The position numbers and the translations under genes are program-made. Of a DNA stretch of 64,000 nt, positions 41,577-51,762 are shown piece after piece; positions within the stretch are counted from its first letter, which is position 1; every line of letters starts with the position of its first letter. The stretch comes from Arenicellaceae bacterium (GTDB lineage: Bacteria; Pseudomonadota; Gammaproteobacteria; Arenicellales; Arenicellaceae), in contig JAQWNC010000010.1 of the NCBI GenBank assembly GCA_029246505.1, positions 55,227 to 119,226 of the forward strand. The letters are read 5' to 3'. The notes beneath the pieces are model-generated. The model was not told the origin of the DNA. It saw nothing but the letters and a program-made list of their open reading frames with translations, and ran no database searches.

Positions 41577-44120
41577 TTACTCGAGCGTAGCTTCATGTTC
41601 GGTTTCTTCGAACATTTCAAATTTATCACCAACTTCAATATCATTGTAATTAACGATACCAATACCACACTCAGTACCTGCTTTTACCTCAGAGACTTCG
41701 TCTTTAAAGCGTCGCATTGAATCGATCTTACCCTCGAAGATGACGACGTCATCACGTAATACCCGCACTTTTGCATTGCGGCGGGCAGACCCTTCGATTA
41801 CAAAACAACCGGCGATAGAGCCAATTTTCGGGGCACGAAAAACATCTTTCACTTCAACGTAGCCGATAATATTTTCTCTAATAATCGGCGCGAGCATACC
41901 CACCATCGCCGTTCTAATATCATCAATCACATCATATATAACGCTGTAATAACGAATTTCTACATTTTCCGCCTCAGACAACTTCCGTGCAGTAGCGTCT
42001 GCTCGAACATTAAAACCAATCATCAGAGCACTCGATGCCATTGCCAAATTCACGTCTGATTCATTAATACCTCCAACCAGTCCATGCACCACTTTTACGC
42101 GAACTTGATCGGTAGAAAGCTTTAGTAATGATCCCGTCAATGCCTCTAAAGAGCCTTGCACGTCAGATTTAATCAAGACGTTAACCGTTTGAAACTCGCC
42201 TTCACCTATCTGCTGGAACATATTTTCAAGCTTGGCTGCTTGTTGCCGCGCCATACGAGTCTCACGATGTTGCTGCTGACGAAATTCAGCCACTTCGCGT
42301 GCCTTGCGTTCATCACTAACTACAAGCACGTCGTCACCCGCCAACGGCACACCTCCCAACCCCTGAATTTCTACTGGAGTTGAAGGGCCTGCTACTTTAA
42401 TCGGCTTACCCGCATAATCACTGATTGCTCGCACACGAGCTGTTTCATACCCAGCCAATAAGGTATCACCAGTTTTTAACTGTCCTTGTTGCACTAATAT
42501 AGTTGCTACCGCGCCACGACCACGGTCCAAACGTGCCTCAATAACGACACCGGTCGCAGGACCATCTGGACGCGCACTTAACTCCATAATTTCTGCCTGC
42601 AGAGTAATCGCGTCAAGCAAAGCATCAACACCTACTCCGGTCTCAGCAGATACCGGCAGCATCATCACATCTCCACCCCAATCTTCCGGGATAATGTCTT
42701 GGGCTGATAGTTCTTGCTTTACTCGCTCTGGATCCGATTCCTCTTTGTCCATCTTATTAATTGCGACCAACATCGGTACACCGGCAGATCTGGTATGTTT
42801 AATTGCTTCAATAGTCTGCGGTTTAACACCGTCATCCCCGGCAACCACCAAAATGACAATATCGGTCGCCTGCGCACCGCGCAATCGCATTGAACTAAAA
42901 GCTTCATGACCAGGAGTATCCAAAAATGTAATTAACCCCTTATCGGTCTCAACCTGATAAGCACCGATATGCTGCGTTATACCACCGGCTTCGCCAGAAG
43001 CAACTCGGGACTTACGTATAAAATCTAGCAATGAGGTTTTACCATGGTCAACATGACCCATAATAGTCACAACCGGGGAGCGCGGTTGCAAGTTGCTATT
43101 ATCTACCTCAGGCTTTTCTGCCTGTAAAAATGCTTCCGGGTCGGTCGCTTCTGCCACCACCGCTTCATGTCCCATCTCTGTAACAATCAGCATAGCTGTA
43201 TCTTGATCAAGGGTTTGATTAATGGTCACCATTGTTCCCATTTGCATTAAAACTTTAACCACCTCAGTACCTTTAACAGACATCGCTGCTGCCAAATCAC
43301 CTACACCGATAGCTTCGGGTACTGCAACCGTATGTATAACCGGCTCTGTTGGCTTTTCAAACGTATGTTTATCTGCGTCACTAGTGACAATTTTTCGAGT
43401 GCGCGCACGATCCTGACGTTTTTTACGGGCGTGCGATACGTGTAGTTCTGCCCTACCACCGCCGCGCTTACCCTTTTTCTTATCCTTACGAGCAGTGGCC
43501 GGTGATGCTGGCTTCACATCTGTTTTTATTTTGGCTGCAACAGGAGTCTCTGCTAGCTTAACTTCAGTGTTAGCGGGGTCACTAGCAATCCCTTCTGTTA
43601 CTTCAACTTCTTCACCGACTGTATCTTTTTTAGCCGCAGCTTCAGCAGCCTTTTCCTCTTCTTGCTGTGCTTTGATTGCAACTTCTTCAGCTTCTCGCAC
43701 TACTCGTTCTTTTTCGTCTTGCTCACGCTTGACTGCTTCGTCGGCTTCACGCTTTACAGCTTCTTCGGCAGCACGTTCTGCCTCTACAGCGGCTATGCGA
43801 TCTTCCTCTTGCTTCTCCATTACTTCCCGAGCAACAAAGGTTCGACGCTTTCGTACTTCCACCTGTACCGTACGCGTAGTGCCGGTGCGAGACTTCTGTC
43901 GAATTTCACTGGTAGTTTTACGCTTGAGAGTAATTTTGCCACTGTCTTTTGTTTGAACAATGTCGCCTCGAAGATGCGTTAACAAGGAGCGCTTTTCTTC
44001 GTCTGACATATTATCAGCAACGCCTTTACCCTTTACACCGGCTTCCGCCAATTGCGAAATTAGCTTGTCTGGCTCAACGCCGATTTGCTTGGCAAACTCT
44101 TTAATACTTATAGTAGACAT
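41577..44120 (-). CDS. infB: Translation initiation factor IF-2
   Basis: IF-2 is the GTPase that places initiator tRNA on the 30S subunit. The 847-residue protein has an N-terminal domain ([20 protein letters not shown]) and a long charged linker of Glu/Ala/Lys repeats (about 95-210). The G domain has P-loop [16 protein letters not shown] near residue 350, then [11 protein letters not shown] and NKMDK. Domains II, III and IV complete it. Length is typical. It lies 24 bp after nusA and 62 bp before rbfA. Confidence 0.97.
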   Translation of the reverse strand: MSTISIKEFAKQIGVEPDKLISQLAEAGVKGKGVADNMSDEEKRSLLTHLRGDIVQTKDSGKITLKRKTTSEIRQKSRTGTTRTVQVEVRKRRTFVAREVMEKQEEDRIAAVEAERAAEEAVKREADEAVKREQDEKERVVREAEEVAIKAQQEEEKAAEAAAKKDTVGEEVEVTEGIASDPANTEVKLAETPVAAKIKTDVKPASPATARKDKKKGKRGGGRAELHVSHARKKRQDRARTRKIVTSDADKHTFEKPTEPVIHTVAVPEAIGVGDLAAAMSVKGTEVVKVLMQMGTMVTINQTLDQDTAMLIVTEMGHEAVVAEATDPEAFLQAEKPEVDNSNLQPRSPVVTIMGHVDHGKTSLLDFIRKSRVASGEAGGITQHIGAYQVETDKGLITFLDTPGHEAFSSMRLRGAQATDIVILVVAGDDGVKPQTIEAIKHTRSAGVPMLVAINKMDKEESDPERVKQELSAQDIIPEDWGGDVMMLPVSAETGVGVDALLDAITLQAEIMELSARPDGPATGVVIEARLDRGRGAVATILVQQGQLKTGDTLLAGYETARVRAISDYAGKPIKVAGPSTPVEIQGLGGVPLAGDDVLVVSDERKAREVAEFRQQQHRETRMARQQAAKLENMFQQIGEGEFQTVNVLIKSDVQGSLEALTGSLLKLSTDQVRVKVVHGLVGGINESDVNLAMASSALMIGFNVRADATARKLSEAENVEIRYYSVIYDVIDDIRTAMVGMLAPIIRENIIGYVEVKDVFRAPKIGSIAGCFVIEGSARRNAKVRVLRDDVVIFEGKIDSMRRFKDEVSEVKAGTECGIGIVNYNDIEVGDKFEMFEETEHEATLE

Positions 44121-44144
44121 ATATACGCCCCGGGAATTGTTAGG

Positions 44145-45644
44145 TTACTCGCCTTCCGTCTCGGTAAACCAAGGTGCTCGAGCAGTCATAATAAGGGTTT
44201 CTGCTCGTTCACGATCTATACCTTCAAAATCGATAATTTCATCAACTGCACACTCAGCCAGATCTTCCATCGTAGTGATCCCTTCGCTTGCCAACAATTG
44301 AGCGGTATGTTCATCCATACCCTCCATTGTAAGTAAGTCCTCAGCCGGCTTAGCTTTCTTCAAAAGTTCTTCGCGTTGAATTGCCTTGGTTACCAAAGCA
44401 TCCTCAGCACGCTTACGCAGTTCATCAACCAAATCTTCATCAAATTCTTCAATCGCTAATACTTCGCTCTTTGGAACATAAGCCAGCTCTTCAAGAGTAA
44501 AAAAGCCTTCCTGAATAAGGATAGCCGCGACATCTTTATCGATATCAAGCTTCTTCATCAAGTCTTCAAGCATTTCTTGAGACTCATTTGCAACCTTTTC
44601 GTCAGCCTGATCAGCCGTTAGAATATTTATTTCCCAGCCTGTAACTTCCGAGGCCAAACGCACGTTCTGCCCACCACGGCCTATCGCTTGAGAAAGTTGA
44701 CTTTCATCGACCACTACGTCCATTACGTGATTGTCTTCATCAACCAATATCGATTCCACTTCTGCCGGTGACAAAGCATTGATCACAAATTGAGCGGGAT
44801 CTTCTGCCCACTTGGTAATATCAACACGCTCGCCGGCGATTTCATTCGATACACTTTGAACCCTGGAGCCTCTAATACCAACACAAGCACCAACCGGGTC
44901 GATCTTGGAATCATTAGAACGCACCGCGATCTTGGCACGTAACCCAGGATCACGAGCAGCACTAAGTATTTCAATTACGCCATTCCCTGCTTCAGGAACC
45001 TCCAGCTGAAACAACTGAAGCACAAGACCTGAACTAATCCGATCAAGGACTATTTGCGGCCCACGGGTAACCTCGCGAAGTTCCAGCAAGATACAACGAA
45101 TTCGATCTCCAATCCGCAACCCTTCTCGCGGAATCATCTTGGCCTTGGGTAGTAACGCCTCTACCCCGCCTAAATCAATAATTGCATCACCGCGTTCCAT
45201 GCGTTTCACTACTCCAGAAATCATCTCGCCAATGCGTGGCCCATATTCCAGCGATACACGCTCGCGCTCAGCTTCACGCACCTTCTGCATAATAACTTGC
45301 TTAGCCGCCTGCGCCGCGATACGGCCAAATTCAACTTTTTCCAATGGCTCTTCAATAAAACCACCAACCTCAATATCAGCTTGTTGCTCTTGGGCTTCTT
45401 TCAAATAAATCTGACGATCAGGAAACTCCATTTCTTCCACATCGTCTTCGATTACTTCCCACTGACGAAAACTATCGTACTCACCAGTAGTCTGTTCAAT
45501 TGCCACACGAACGCCAATGTCTTCGCGGTTACGCTTACGCGTCGCGGTCGAAAGCGCCGCTTCAATTGCTTCGAAGATCACTTGCTTATCGACATTTTTC
45601 TCACTACAGAGAACTTCCGCCATTAATAATATTTCGTTTGCCAT
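44145..45644 (-). CDS. nusA: Transcription termination/antitermination protein NusA
   Basis: NusA binds RNA polymerase and nascent RNA to modulate pausing, termination and antitermination. The 499-residue protein has an N-terminal polymerase-binding domain (1-125), an S1 domain (about 135-200, ISGVVKRMERGDAIIDLGGV), two KH domains (GACVGIRGSRVQSVSNEI and AIGRGGQNVRLASEVTGW), and two C-terminal acidic repeats typical of proteobacteria. It lies between rimP and infB with 30-bp and 24-bp gaps. Confidence 0.97.
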   Translation of the reverse strand: MANEILLMAEVLCSEKNVDKQVIFEAIEAALSTATRKRNREDIGVRVAIEQTTGEYDSFRQWEVIEDDVEEMEFPDRQIYLKEAQEQQADIEVGGFIEEPLEKVEFGRIAAQAAKQVIMQKVREAERERVSLEYGPRIGEMISGVVKRMERGDAIIDLGGVEALLPKAKMIPREGLRIGDRIRCILLELREVTRGPQIVLDRISSGLVLQLFQLEVPEAGNGVIEILSAARDPGLRAKIAVRSNDSKIDPVGACVGIRGSRVQSVSNEIAGERVDITKWAEDPAQFVINALSPAEVESILVDEDNHVMDVVVDESQLSQAIGRGGQNVRLASEVTGWEINILTADQADEKVANESQEMLEDLMKKLDIDKDVAAILIQEGFFTLEELAYVPKSEVLAIEEFDEDLVDELRKRAEDALVTKAIQREELLKKAKPAEDLLTMEGMDEHTAQLLASEGITTMEDLAECAVDEIIDFEGIDRERAETLIMTARAPWFTETEGE

Positions 45645-45674
45645 TACAAAACCTCTTTATAAATCTGTGCCAGG

Positions 45675-46130
45675 CTATTCGTAGCTCGGTACCACTCTTG
45701 CCTTATCCATATCATTATAGTTAAGACTAAACTCTTCGCCTTCAACCTTAACGACTGCCGATTCTTCATCAGCCGCTAACAGCTCGCCAGTAAATCGACG
45801 GCGGTTATCCTGAGAAACCTTTAAACGCAAACGAACGTTTTGACCAATCGCCGCCTTAAAATGATCCGGCTTAACCAGTGGCCGGTCAGTACCGGGTGAG
45901 GATACTTCCAGGTCATAGGCACCCGAAACTGGTTCATCAACATCCAGAATTACACCAAACTGATAGCTGGCTTTCGCGCAATCAGCTAAACCTACGCCAT
46001 CGGGGCCATCTATATATATTCGAAGTGTAGGTCTTTCTCGACCCAAAACCTGTACAGCCACCACTTCAAAACCCAACGCCTCAGCGCCCGGCTCCAACAA
46101 GTTATGGAGGTGCTCAACGGTCAATGCCAT
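45675..46130 (-). CDS. rimP: Ribosome maturation factor RimP
   Basis: RimP supports 30S subunit assembly. The 151-residue protein has the N-terminal domain (LEPGAEALGFEVVAVQVLGR, LRIYIDGPDGVGLADC), the signature YDLEVSSPGTDRPLVKPDHF, and a C-terminal SH3-like domain. It is the first protein gene of the nusA-infB operon, with a terminator hairpin just upstream separating it from tRNA-fMet. Confidence 0.95.
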   Translation of the reverse strand: MALTVEHLHNLLEPGAEALGFEVVAVQVLGRERPTLRIYIDGPDGVGLADCAKASYQFGVILDVDEPVSGAYDLEVSSPGTDRPLVKPDHFKAAIGQNVRLRLKVSQDNRRRFTGELLAADEESAVVKVEGEEFSLNYNDMDKARVVPSYE

Positions 46131-46170
46131 CAGTGCTGTTTCTCCTCCAATACTATTTCATTTCACCAAT

Positions 46171-46194
46171 AAAAAAGTGGGCCTGAAGCCCACT
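46171..46194 (-). terminator. Terminator between tRNA-fMet and rimP
   Basis: AGTGGGC-ctgaa-GCCCACT is a perfect 7-bp hairpin, followed on the minus strand by six T residues. It should end the tRNA transcript; leakage could still feed the rimP operon. Confidence 0.8.
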
Positions 46195-46297
46195 CTTACC
46201 AATACTTGCTGTAAGAACAGAAAGCCCCGCCTTTAGTGGGGATCGCTGTTACATTTTAGTAGTGGTTTAGATCGAAATACACACCACAAAAATGCCT

Positions 46298-46374
46298 TGG
46301 TAGCGGGGGCAGGATTTGAACCTGCGACCTTCGGGTTATGAGCCCGACGAGCTGCCAGACTGCTCCACCCCGCA
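46298..46374 (-). tRNA. Initiator tRNA-fMet (CAT)
   Basis: The 77-nt minus-strand gene folds as a cloverleaf with encoded CCA. It has the anticodon stem-loop GGGCTCATAACCC, whose three consecutive G-C pairs mark an initiator tRNA, and a T arm GCAGGTTCAAATCCTGC. Positions 1 and 72 are T and T, so the first acceptor pair is mismatched as expected for an initiator, but it is U-U rather than the common C-A. Location just upstream of rimP-nusA-infB is conserved in gammaproteobacteria. The 46375-46679 stretch beyond it is AT-rich with no gene seen. Confidence 0.95.
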
Positions 46375-46679
46375 TCAGGAGGCGAGATTCTATGCTAATG
46401 GCGAAGCATAAGCAACTGAGTAATTAGCCATATTTACAAATATCTAAGCCTTTGTATTTAAATCATTTTTTAAATTTTTATCCAAAATATTTAACCAATT
46501 TAAAACTGATTTTTTCGTCTATTACTATCAATACAGTTGAGGCAGCATTCAAATAGAATTGCCTGACAACCACAGACCACAAAACCAAAACTCCAATTGC
46601 CACACGTAAGCTCTATAAACTATTTATTACAAGAAGCTTCAACCCTATAGTGAATGTCCAAACATGCTAATAACCGACC

Positions 46680-47180
46680 TCAGGTTTCCAAATTAAATTG
46701 TAAAATTTCTTCGACTATTTTAGCCGGCGCTTTGCTTGATACATCAACCGTATAATCCGCGTATTGCTCGTACAAGATAGTTCGCACCTCTGCTAAATCC
46801 TCTAGCTGCTGATCTATTGGTGCTGCAATTCCACGAGTATCAAAATTATGTATTCGACTGCGCAGTGAATCGACTGAGCAAAACAGATAAACAATCTTAC
46901 CTGAGCCCTTTAACTTGGCCATCGACTTGGCGCTATAAATCACGCTCCCTCCGGTGGCGACAACCTTGGAAGAGTACTCACTCTCTAGCACAACTTGCTC
47001 TTCAATTTCTCTTAGCGCTAGATAACTCGACCTCTGGACAATATCTTTTAAGGTCATTTTTTCACGTAGTTGAATCAAGATATCCGTATCTATAAAGCCC
47101 AATCCTAACTCTTTGGCCAACAGCGCACCCACGGTACTTTTCCCTGCACCTGGCATCCCAATCAACACAATCGTTTTCAT
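46680..47180 (-). CDS. Shikimate kinase-like P-loop kinase
   Basis: The 166-residue protein has the AroK-type P-loop IVLIGMPGAGKSTVGALL, the shikimate-site motif FIDTD, and EIEEQVVLE. A further motif VVATGGSVIYS carries GGS where shikimate kinases have GGG. The lid region, usually RPLL, reads TRGIAAP. It could be a second, divergent shikimate kinase or a kinase of a related small molecule. It is not linked to aroB. It is divergent from the FAH-fold gene. Confidence 0.72.
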   Translation of the reverse strand: MKTIVLIGMPGAGKSTVGALLAKELGLGFIDTDILIQLREKMTLKDIVQRSSYLALREIEEQVVLESEYSSKVVATGGSVIYSAKSMAKLKGSGKIVYLFCSVDSLRSRIHNFDTRGIAAPIDQQLEDLAEVRTILYEQYADYTVDVSSKAPAKIVEEILQFNLET

Positions 47181-47297
47181 ATATCACTTCTCAGTTTCTT
47201 TGAGATAGAGTGTAAGTGACACTCGACATATTCCGTAACTAATTCAACATAGTGCTAAAATTCAAATATAAACTAACGTAGTTCAAGGAAAATGATT

Positions 47298-48134
47298 ATG
47301 AAAATTAAATCTACAGTAGCCAGGGTGATTACCGCGCTTTTAATCAGTAATACTGCAATGGCTGAGCGTTATGTTCGCTACGAAGAAAGCAGCAACGTAT
47401 CCTGGGGTGAACTTGTTGACGGTACGATTCATCAGCTTTCAAATGCCCCTTACCTTGGCGGCAGTCGTACAGGGCAAACGGCCAGTGAAAGCAGCGTAAA
47501 CCTTAAAGCACCCGTTGATCCAAAACTTTCTTTCATGACCGCCTTTAATTATAGCGACCATAAAACAGAAACATTTGGCATTACTAAAGACACCACAAAA
47601 CAACCGGGGCTATTTACAGTACCTGTGAGTTCTATCATCGGGCCAGATGAAAATATGATCCGCCCTGTTGGCGCAAATAATTTTCACTACGAAGCTGAAA
47701 TGGTTGTGGTTGTTGGTAAGCGTGCCGAAAATGTATCTCTTGAAGATGCGAGTGATTACATTTTTGGTGTAACTATCGGAAATGATGGTTCCGAAAGGGA
47801 TTGGCAGGCAGGTGATATTCAATGGACTCGAGCTAAAGGTTCAAGCAGCTTTAATCCTGTTGGCCCACACTTGGTTACGGAGCTCGATTACACCAACCTC
47901 GATATCGAAGGCCGTCATAACGGCATCAAATCACAAGGGGCAAACTCATCAGGTATGATTTTTGATTTTAATTATATGGTCCATTACATATCACAGTTTT
48001 TCACATTGGAGCCGGGTGACGTAATCTGGTCGGGCACAATGGGCGATACCGGACCAATGGCTCCAGGCGATATATATGAAATAACGGTTGAAGGTATCGG
48101 AACCTTAAAAAACACATTAGTTCAGGGAGAATAA
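47298..48134 (+). CDS. Exported fumarylacetoacetate hydrolase-fold protein
   Basis: The protein (278 residues from the second ATG) belongs to the FAH family of metal-dependent C-C hydrolases, isomerases and decarboxylases. It shows NFHYEAEMVVVVGKRAENVS with a metal-binding Glu, YIFGVTIGNDGSERDWQ, and LEPGDVIWSGTMGDTGPMAP. The first 22 residues form a signal peptide ending ISNTAMA, which is uncommon in this mostly cytosolic family. AAGGA is 9 bp before ATG 47298 but only 3 bp before ATG 47292, so I prefer 47298. The substrate is unknown. Confidence 0.85.
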   Translation: MKIKSTVARVITALLISNTAMAERYVRYEESSNVSWGELVDGTIHQLSNAPYLGGSRTGQTASESSVNLKAPVDPKLSFMTAFNYSDHKTETFGITKDTTKQPGLFTVPVSSIIGPDENMIRPVGANNFHYEAEMVVVVGKRAENVSLEDASDYIFGVTIGNDGSERDWQAGDIQWTRAKGSSSFNPVGPHLVTELDYTNLDIEGRHNGIKSQGANSSGMIFDFNYMVHYISQFFTLEPGDVIWSGTMGDTGPMAPGDIYEITVEGIGTLKNTLVQGE

Positions 48135-48292
48135 TTCAAATTAGTTGTTCAGAAAGGTCTCCTAGGAATATCTGAGCTGATGGTAAGTGATTCGGCATTC
48201 AAACCTGACGCAATGGCCGCTAATTCCCCAAAGCAGTGATTATTGGCCATGTAGACACAATAAAATCCACCCTCAACAATTTAAGGGGGTTA

Positions 48293-48323
48293 GTGACAAA
48301 CGGTAATCATTTCGATTTGTCAC
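48293..48323. repeat. Inverted repeat between convergent genes
   Basis: GTGACAAA and TTTGTCAC form a perfect 8-bp inverted repeat with a 15-bp spacer, in the gap between the FAH-fold gene and the convergent DUF6152 gene. There is no T run. It may be a weak terminator or a protein-binding site. Confidence 0.35.
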
Positions 48324-48337
48324 CGACCCATTTTACT

Positions 48338-48709
48338 TTAGTCCCATTCTTTCTCAACGCCATCGGCTGTGGTCAACCAGCCGAGTAAACAACCTTTGGC
48401 ACCATCTCTAAGCTGGTGGCAGCGCACAGAAACCGTATCACCTTCCTTAATGATTTCGTCAGTAATTCCTATTCGAGCCAAGCCGCCTGCACCCGCACTT
48501 TCTAGCGCCCAAAGAACCGGTTGGCTGGTTTCGTCCATAACTTCAATATAAATCCAAGAGTGCGGATTCACGAAGTGAACTTCTTTAACAGTACCCGTTA
48601 GATTCGTGTACTCGGTCATTTGATAGTTACCATGGGAGTGATGAGCCCACGCGGAGACCATCACAAAATTCGCGGCAATCACCACAAGACTCAAGAACCT
48701 AAATTTCAT
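48338..48709 (-). CDS. DUF6152 family secreted protein
   Basis: The 123-residue protein has a signal peptide (FLSLVVIAANFVMVSAWA) followed by the typical HHSHGNYQM start of DUF6152 proteins. It then shows LTGTVKEVHFVNPHSWIYIE, LWALESAGAGGLARIG, and DTVSVRCHQLRDGAKGCLLG. The family is a small beta-barrel-like periplasmic domain of unknown role, often found near secreted dehydrogenases or amidohydrolases, which fits this neighbourhood. Minus strand, own transcription unit. Confidence 0.82.
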   Translation of the reverse strand: MKFRFLSLVVIAANFVMVSAWAHHSHGNYQMTEYTNLTGTVKEVHFVNPHSWIYIEVMDETSQPVLWALESAGAGGLARIGITDEIIKEGDTVSVRCHQLRDGAKGCLLGWLTTADGVEKEWD

Positions 48710-48884
48710 TCGACTCTCCTAAACTTCTATTTAACATTATTCCTTAGACGACATTAAAAGAACTAAGTAACACTAATTCGCTACTTCTCGTTCCATACAC
48801 TAGCGCTCAGCGCCTACCCTCGGTAGGGGAGCACGCGAACTTTTACCGCTTTTTCTTCCGCTTCCTTTGCCACTGGCATCCATA

Positions 48885-49544
48885 TCAGAATTCACGACCG
48901 TGATCGATTATTTCAGTGGCATAGGAAGCGGGAACATCACGAACTTTTACCGCATCCGAGTAATTCTGATACCGGATCCGATCACCGTTTTCATCGATCC
49001 ACTGCATTGACTGCTGAAAAAACCCAGGTGGAATGGAACCTCTCGCCACGGTCGCCTCAACGATGTAGAGTTTGCTATCGTGCAAATAGATTGCAGCGTA
49101 AGTGCGCGACAGATCGTTATTCGTGATTTGCAGCTGTTGACCTTCGATACGATCGATATAGTGATACGCATCGTACGTCACCTCACCGCCTCTGTTGCGA
49201 AGGTTCGTTGCCGCATAAGCGACCGATGCCCGGACATCGATTTCCCAGTAGAGCTCGTAGTCGGCCTCAGATCTATTCAGCCGTTCTGCATGAATTCGCT
49301 CAGCATCCGTGTAGTCGACCACCGTGACAGAATAGTGGTTCGGGCCATCTTCGTAGGTGTATACGCGTGAGGGCATTACAGCTCCATACTCTGAGTCGAA
49401 GGTCGTCTCGTGCATTTCCAACTCTCCTAACGACTGAATCTGGAATCTATCTAGCTCGCTGGTAAATTGGACCCAGCCCTGAGCAAAGGTCGGGCCAACA
49501 AAACAAAAGACAGATGCAGCGATAAGTAGTCGTAGGAAACACAT
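48885..49544 (-). CDS. Secreted protein of unknown function
   Basis: The 219-residue protein starts with a signal peptide (CFLRLLIAASVFCFVGPTFA) followed by QGWVQFTSELDRFQIQ. The rest is soluble, with YSVTVVDYTDAERIHAERLN, LYIVEATVARGSIPP and a short C-terminal IIDHGREF. I recognise no domain with confidence; the layout recalls secreted proteins of accessory catabolic regions. It lies on the minus strand between the DUF6152 gene and an amidohydrolase gene, about 165 bp after the latter. Confidence 0.65.
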   Translation of the reverse strand: MCFLRLLIAASVFCFVGPTFAQGWVQFTSELDRFQIQSLGELEMHETTFDSEYGAVMPSRVYTYEDGPNHYSVTVVDYTDAERIHAERLNRSEADYELYWEIDVRASVAYAATNLRNRGGEVTYDAYHYIDRIEGQQLQITNNDLSRTYAAIYLHDSKLYIVEATVARGSIPPGFFQQSMQWIDENGDRIRYQNYSDAVKVRDVPASYATEIIDHGREF

Positions 49545-49709
49545 TGTTGGAGCTCCTCTTAGTTGCGATTAGCGGAGTGTTGCAGAAAAACAGCCGGCTG
49601 TGGAAATATAGTACCAAATTTAATGTCTCTCAGGTAATAACTTTAATGTCGTCAACGTTTCGCTGCGGAAGTTCTGGTGCCCTGCAAGGCGGTGTCGCCT
49701 GACTTTCAG

Positions 49710-51494
49710 CTATAAGGAGCCGCTAGAATACACGACCTCACCGTTTACGATTGTCAGGGCTGCTTTAGTATCTCTTATCTCGCGCACGTTGACTTCGAAC
49801 GGGTCCTGCTCCAGCACGATCACATCTGCTAGGTAACCAACTTTCAGCTGACCACGCTCATACTCTTCGCGCATAAACCATGCGGCATCGCGGCTGTATC
49901 CCCGGAGACCCTCCATAAGGGTAATCTGCTGAGGCCCACGCCCGAGCGGATCGTCAGTCAGAATATCCTCGCCGTTGAACGTTTCTCCAGTGACCATAAA
50001 TTGCAAGGTCGTCCAAGGATTGCCGTGTGCCGCGAACATTCCATCAGCTCCAAAGCCTGCATTCAGCCCTGGTGTATCCACGGCGGCTTTATACGGCGGC
50101 CCGGAGTATTGCCAACCAGGAAACAGAAACCGAACTGCTTGTATTCCCGCGCCGACGCCCAGCTCGGCCAAATCCGCCAGATTTTGTTTCGTCGCGTCGT
50201 TCAAATGTTCTAGCGAACTGTGCCGGGTCGCGAGCGGCTCGATACGGCAGGGATCATCCACATCAAGCGCACTCTGAATCCCTTCAATAATATTAGATAT
50301 CTGCCCAGCTTCGGCATGTTGATGAAACGACCAGTCGGGCCGGCGTAGAAGAAAAATAACAGCTCCAGCGATTTGCTCCGGTATTGGAGGGGCGATCGAC
50401 TCCCCAAGCCCCATATTCCTGAAGTAAGGACTACCGGCTCTGCTCAAATGGAAACCTTCCCCGGGAAGCTCTACTGGACCAAGACACTCGCGTGACTCTG
50501 CGAGTGGTGCAGCGCTGAGAATACTGCGGAGCGCATTGACCCCAACATGGTTCGGAACATCCGGCAGAAAGGTATCGCCGGTGGGTCGAAACTGGTATCG
50601 ATTTCGGACCTTGAGCTCGCCACGGCGATCTGCTTCCATGAGCGGCAAAAAATCCTGAGTCTGCCGGAAGCCTATACCACCAGCATCACCAACGGCTACC
50701 AGGCCGACCTGATGAGACCAACGAACGAGATCGATAGTACTCCTGACCTGATCCTCAAGTGTATTGTTCGCCCTGGTCCACTCATAAACCTCGTTACTAA
50801 GTGTCGCATCCAATGCTCCGCTTAACGGAACCTCCGAGACAAATGGCATTGGGGATTCCATCGCGTTAAAGAAGTCGACGGCGTTCGAACTCAGCTGCCC
50901 GGGCCCGGTAAAGTTGGCGCGATTAAAGTCTTCTGAACCGGAACCGACCGGTGTCGGCCTGAACCGTTGCGAAAAGAGAACATTATGCTCGGGAACCCAG
51001 GCGTCAAGCTCTTGCCTCGTCGGATATCTACCCGAGTCTGGATCACTCGGATCCGCAAGAAACTGGAGGTGATTATGGCGACCGATCAATGAGATCCATT
51101 CGCCGGTAGGAACCTCGGCCGCACGAGCCTTCAGCGCGTCTTCCAGCGCCTGCAACGTAAACGCATTTTCACCACGGTGTAGAGCGTATCCCCATGTAAT
51201 AGCGCTTCTGTTCCAGTGCAAGTGCTGATCGATTATTCCGGGAAGAACCACGGCTCCACCCGCATCGATAACTGTAAATTGGCCTTCGGCGTAACCACCT
51301 CCTACGCCTTCATCGCCTACAGCAACGATACGATTACCGCTGATGAGCATAGTGCTCGCGGACGGATTGGAATCATCCATAGTAATGATATTCGCGTTGA
51401 TAATCCTGATGTCATATGCACTCGCGGTACCTAGCGTAAAGGCTAGAAGTGCAGCTGCTGCACTTATAAGTTTCGTTTTAGATACTGGCATCAT
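49710..51494 (-). CDS. Exported amidohydrolase family 3 (YtcJ-like)
   Basis: The 594-residue protein has a signal peptide (LISAAAALLAFTLGTASA) and a composite amidohydrolase fold. The small beta domain begins DIRIINANIITMDD. The metal-binding HxH lies in GIIDQHLHWNR. The C-terminal part has the typical GYSRDAAWFMREEYERGQLK and LADVIVLEQDPFEV. Such enzymes hydrolyse amide or imide bonds with one or two metal ions; the substrate cannot be told. GC and codon use look higher than in the housekeeping genes. The start is ATG 51494 or the next Met one codon later. Confidence 0.85.
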   Translation of the reverse strand: MMPVSKTKLISAAAALLAFTLGTASAYDIRIINANIITMDDSNPSASTMLISGNRIVAVGDEGVGGGYAEGQFTVIDAGGAVVLPGIIDQHLHWNRSAITWGYALHRGENAFTLQALEDALKARAAEVPTGEWISLIGRHNHLQFLADPSDPDSGRYPTRQELDAWVPEHNVLFSQRFRPTPVGSGSEDFNRANFTGPGQLSSNAVDFFNAMESPMPFVSEVPLSGALDATLSNEVYEWTRANNTLEDQVRSTIDLVRWSHQVGLVAVGDAGGIGFRQTQDFLPLMEADRRGELKVRNRYQFRPTGDTFLPDVPNHVGVNALRSILSAAPLAESRECLGPVELPGEGFHLSRAGSPYFRNMGLGESIAPPIPEQIAGAVIFLLRRPDWSFHQHAEAGQISNIIEGIQSALDVDDPCRIEPLATRHSSLEHLNDATKQNLADLAELGVGAGIQAVRFLFPGWQYSGPPYKAAVDTPGLNAGFGADGMFAAHGNPWTTLQFMVTGETFNGEDILTDDPLGRGPQQITLMEGLRGYSRDAAWFMREEYERGQLKVGYLADVIVLEQDPFEVNVREIRDTKAALTIVNGEVVYSSGSL

Positions 51495-51583
51495 TGATTC
51501 TCATCGCTCTAGTGGGTTTAGGAGACAGGTTAATTAACAGCCGCTCGCCTTGGTTCTCGGCGTTCAGAGTCGTTTTCAGACGC

Positions 51584-51690
51584 GGAAGTATAAGTAATAA
51601 AAAGCACATATTCCAATAACCAGAATGTACTTCTCAAGGTCTGCAGCTATTCGAAACAACAAACGGCGAACAACAATTCAATCTATTTAG
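51584..51690 (-). repeat. Dispersed upstream element, copy A
   Basis: This block, about 90 bp before the amidohydrolase start, resembles 61302-61408 over its whole length. The shared core is CTTCTCAAGGTCTGCA, followed by ATTCGAAA-AACAAA and CAATTCAAT with small gaps. The end nearest the gene carries the promoter-like stretch also seen at 53241-53271. It is a degenerate direct repeat in the same position relative to both genes. Confidence 0.6.
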
Positions 51691-51762
51691 CGCAACTGCA
51701 GGTAATCGCTAAATTGATTACGATCGAATATCTTGAATGCCAAAGAAGGCAGCTACAAAACG

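Noticed and set aside
43495..43956. 153-residue Ser/Ala-rich open frame opposite infB
   Set aside because: It is the complement of the low-complexity Glu/Ala/Lys linker of IF-2; composition explains the open frame.
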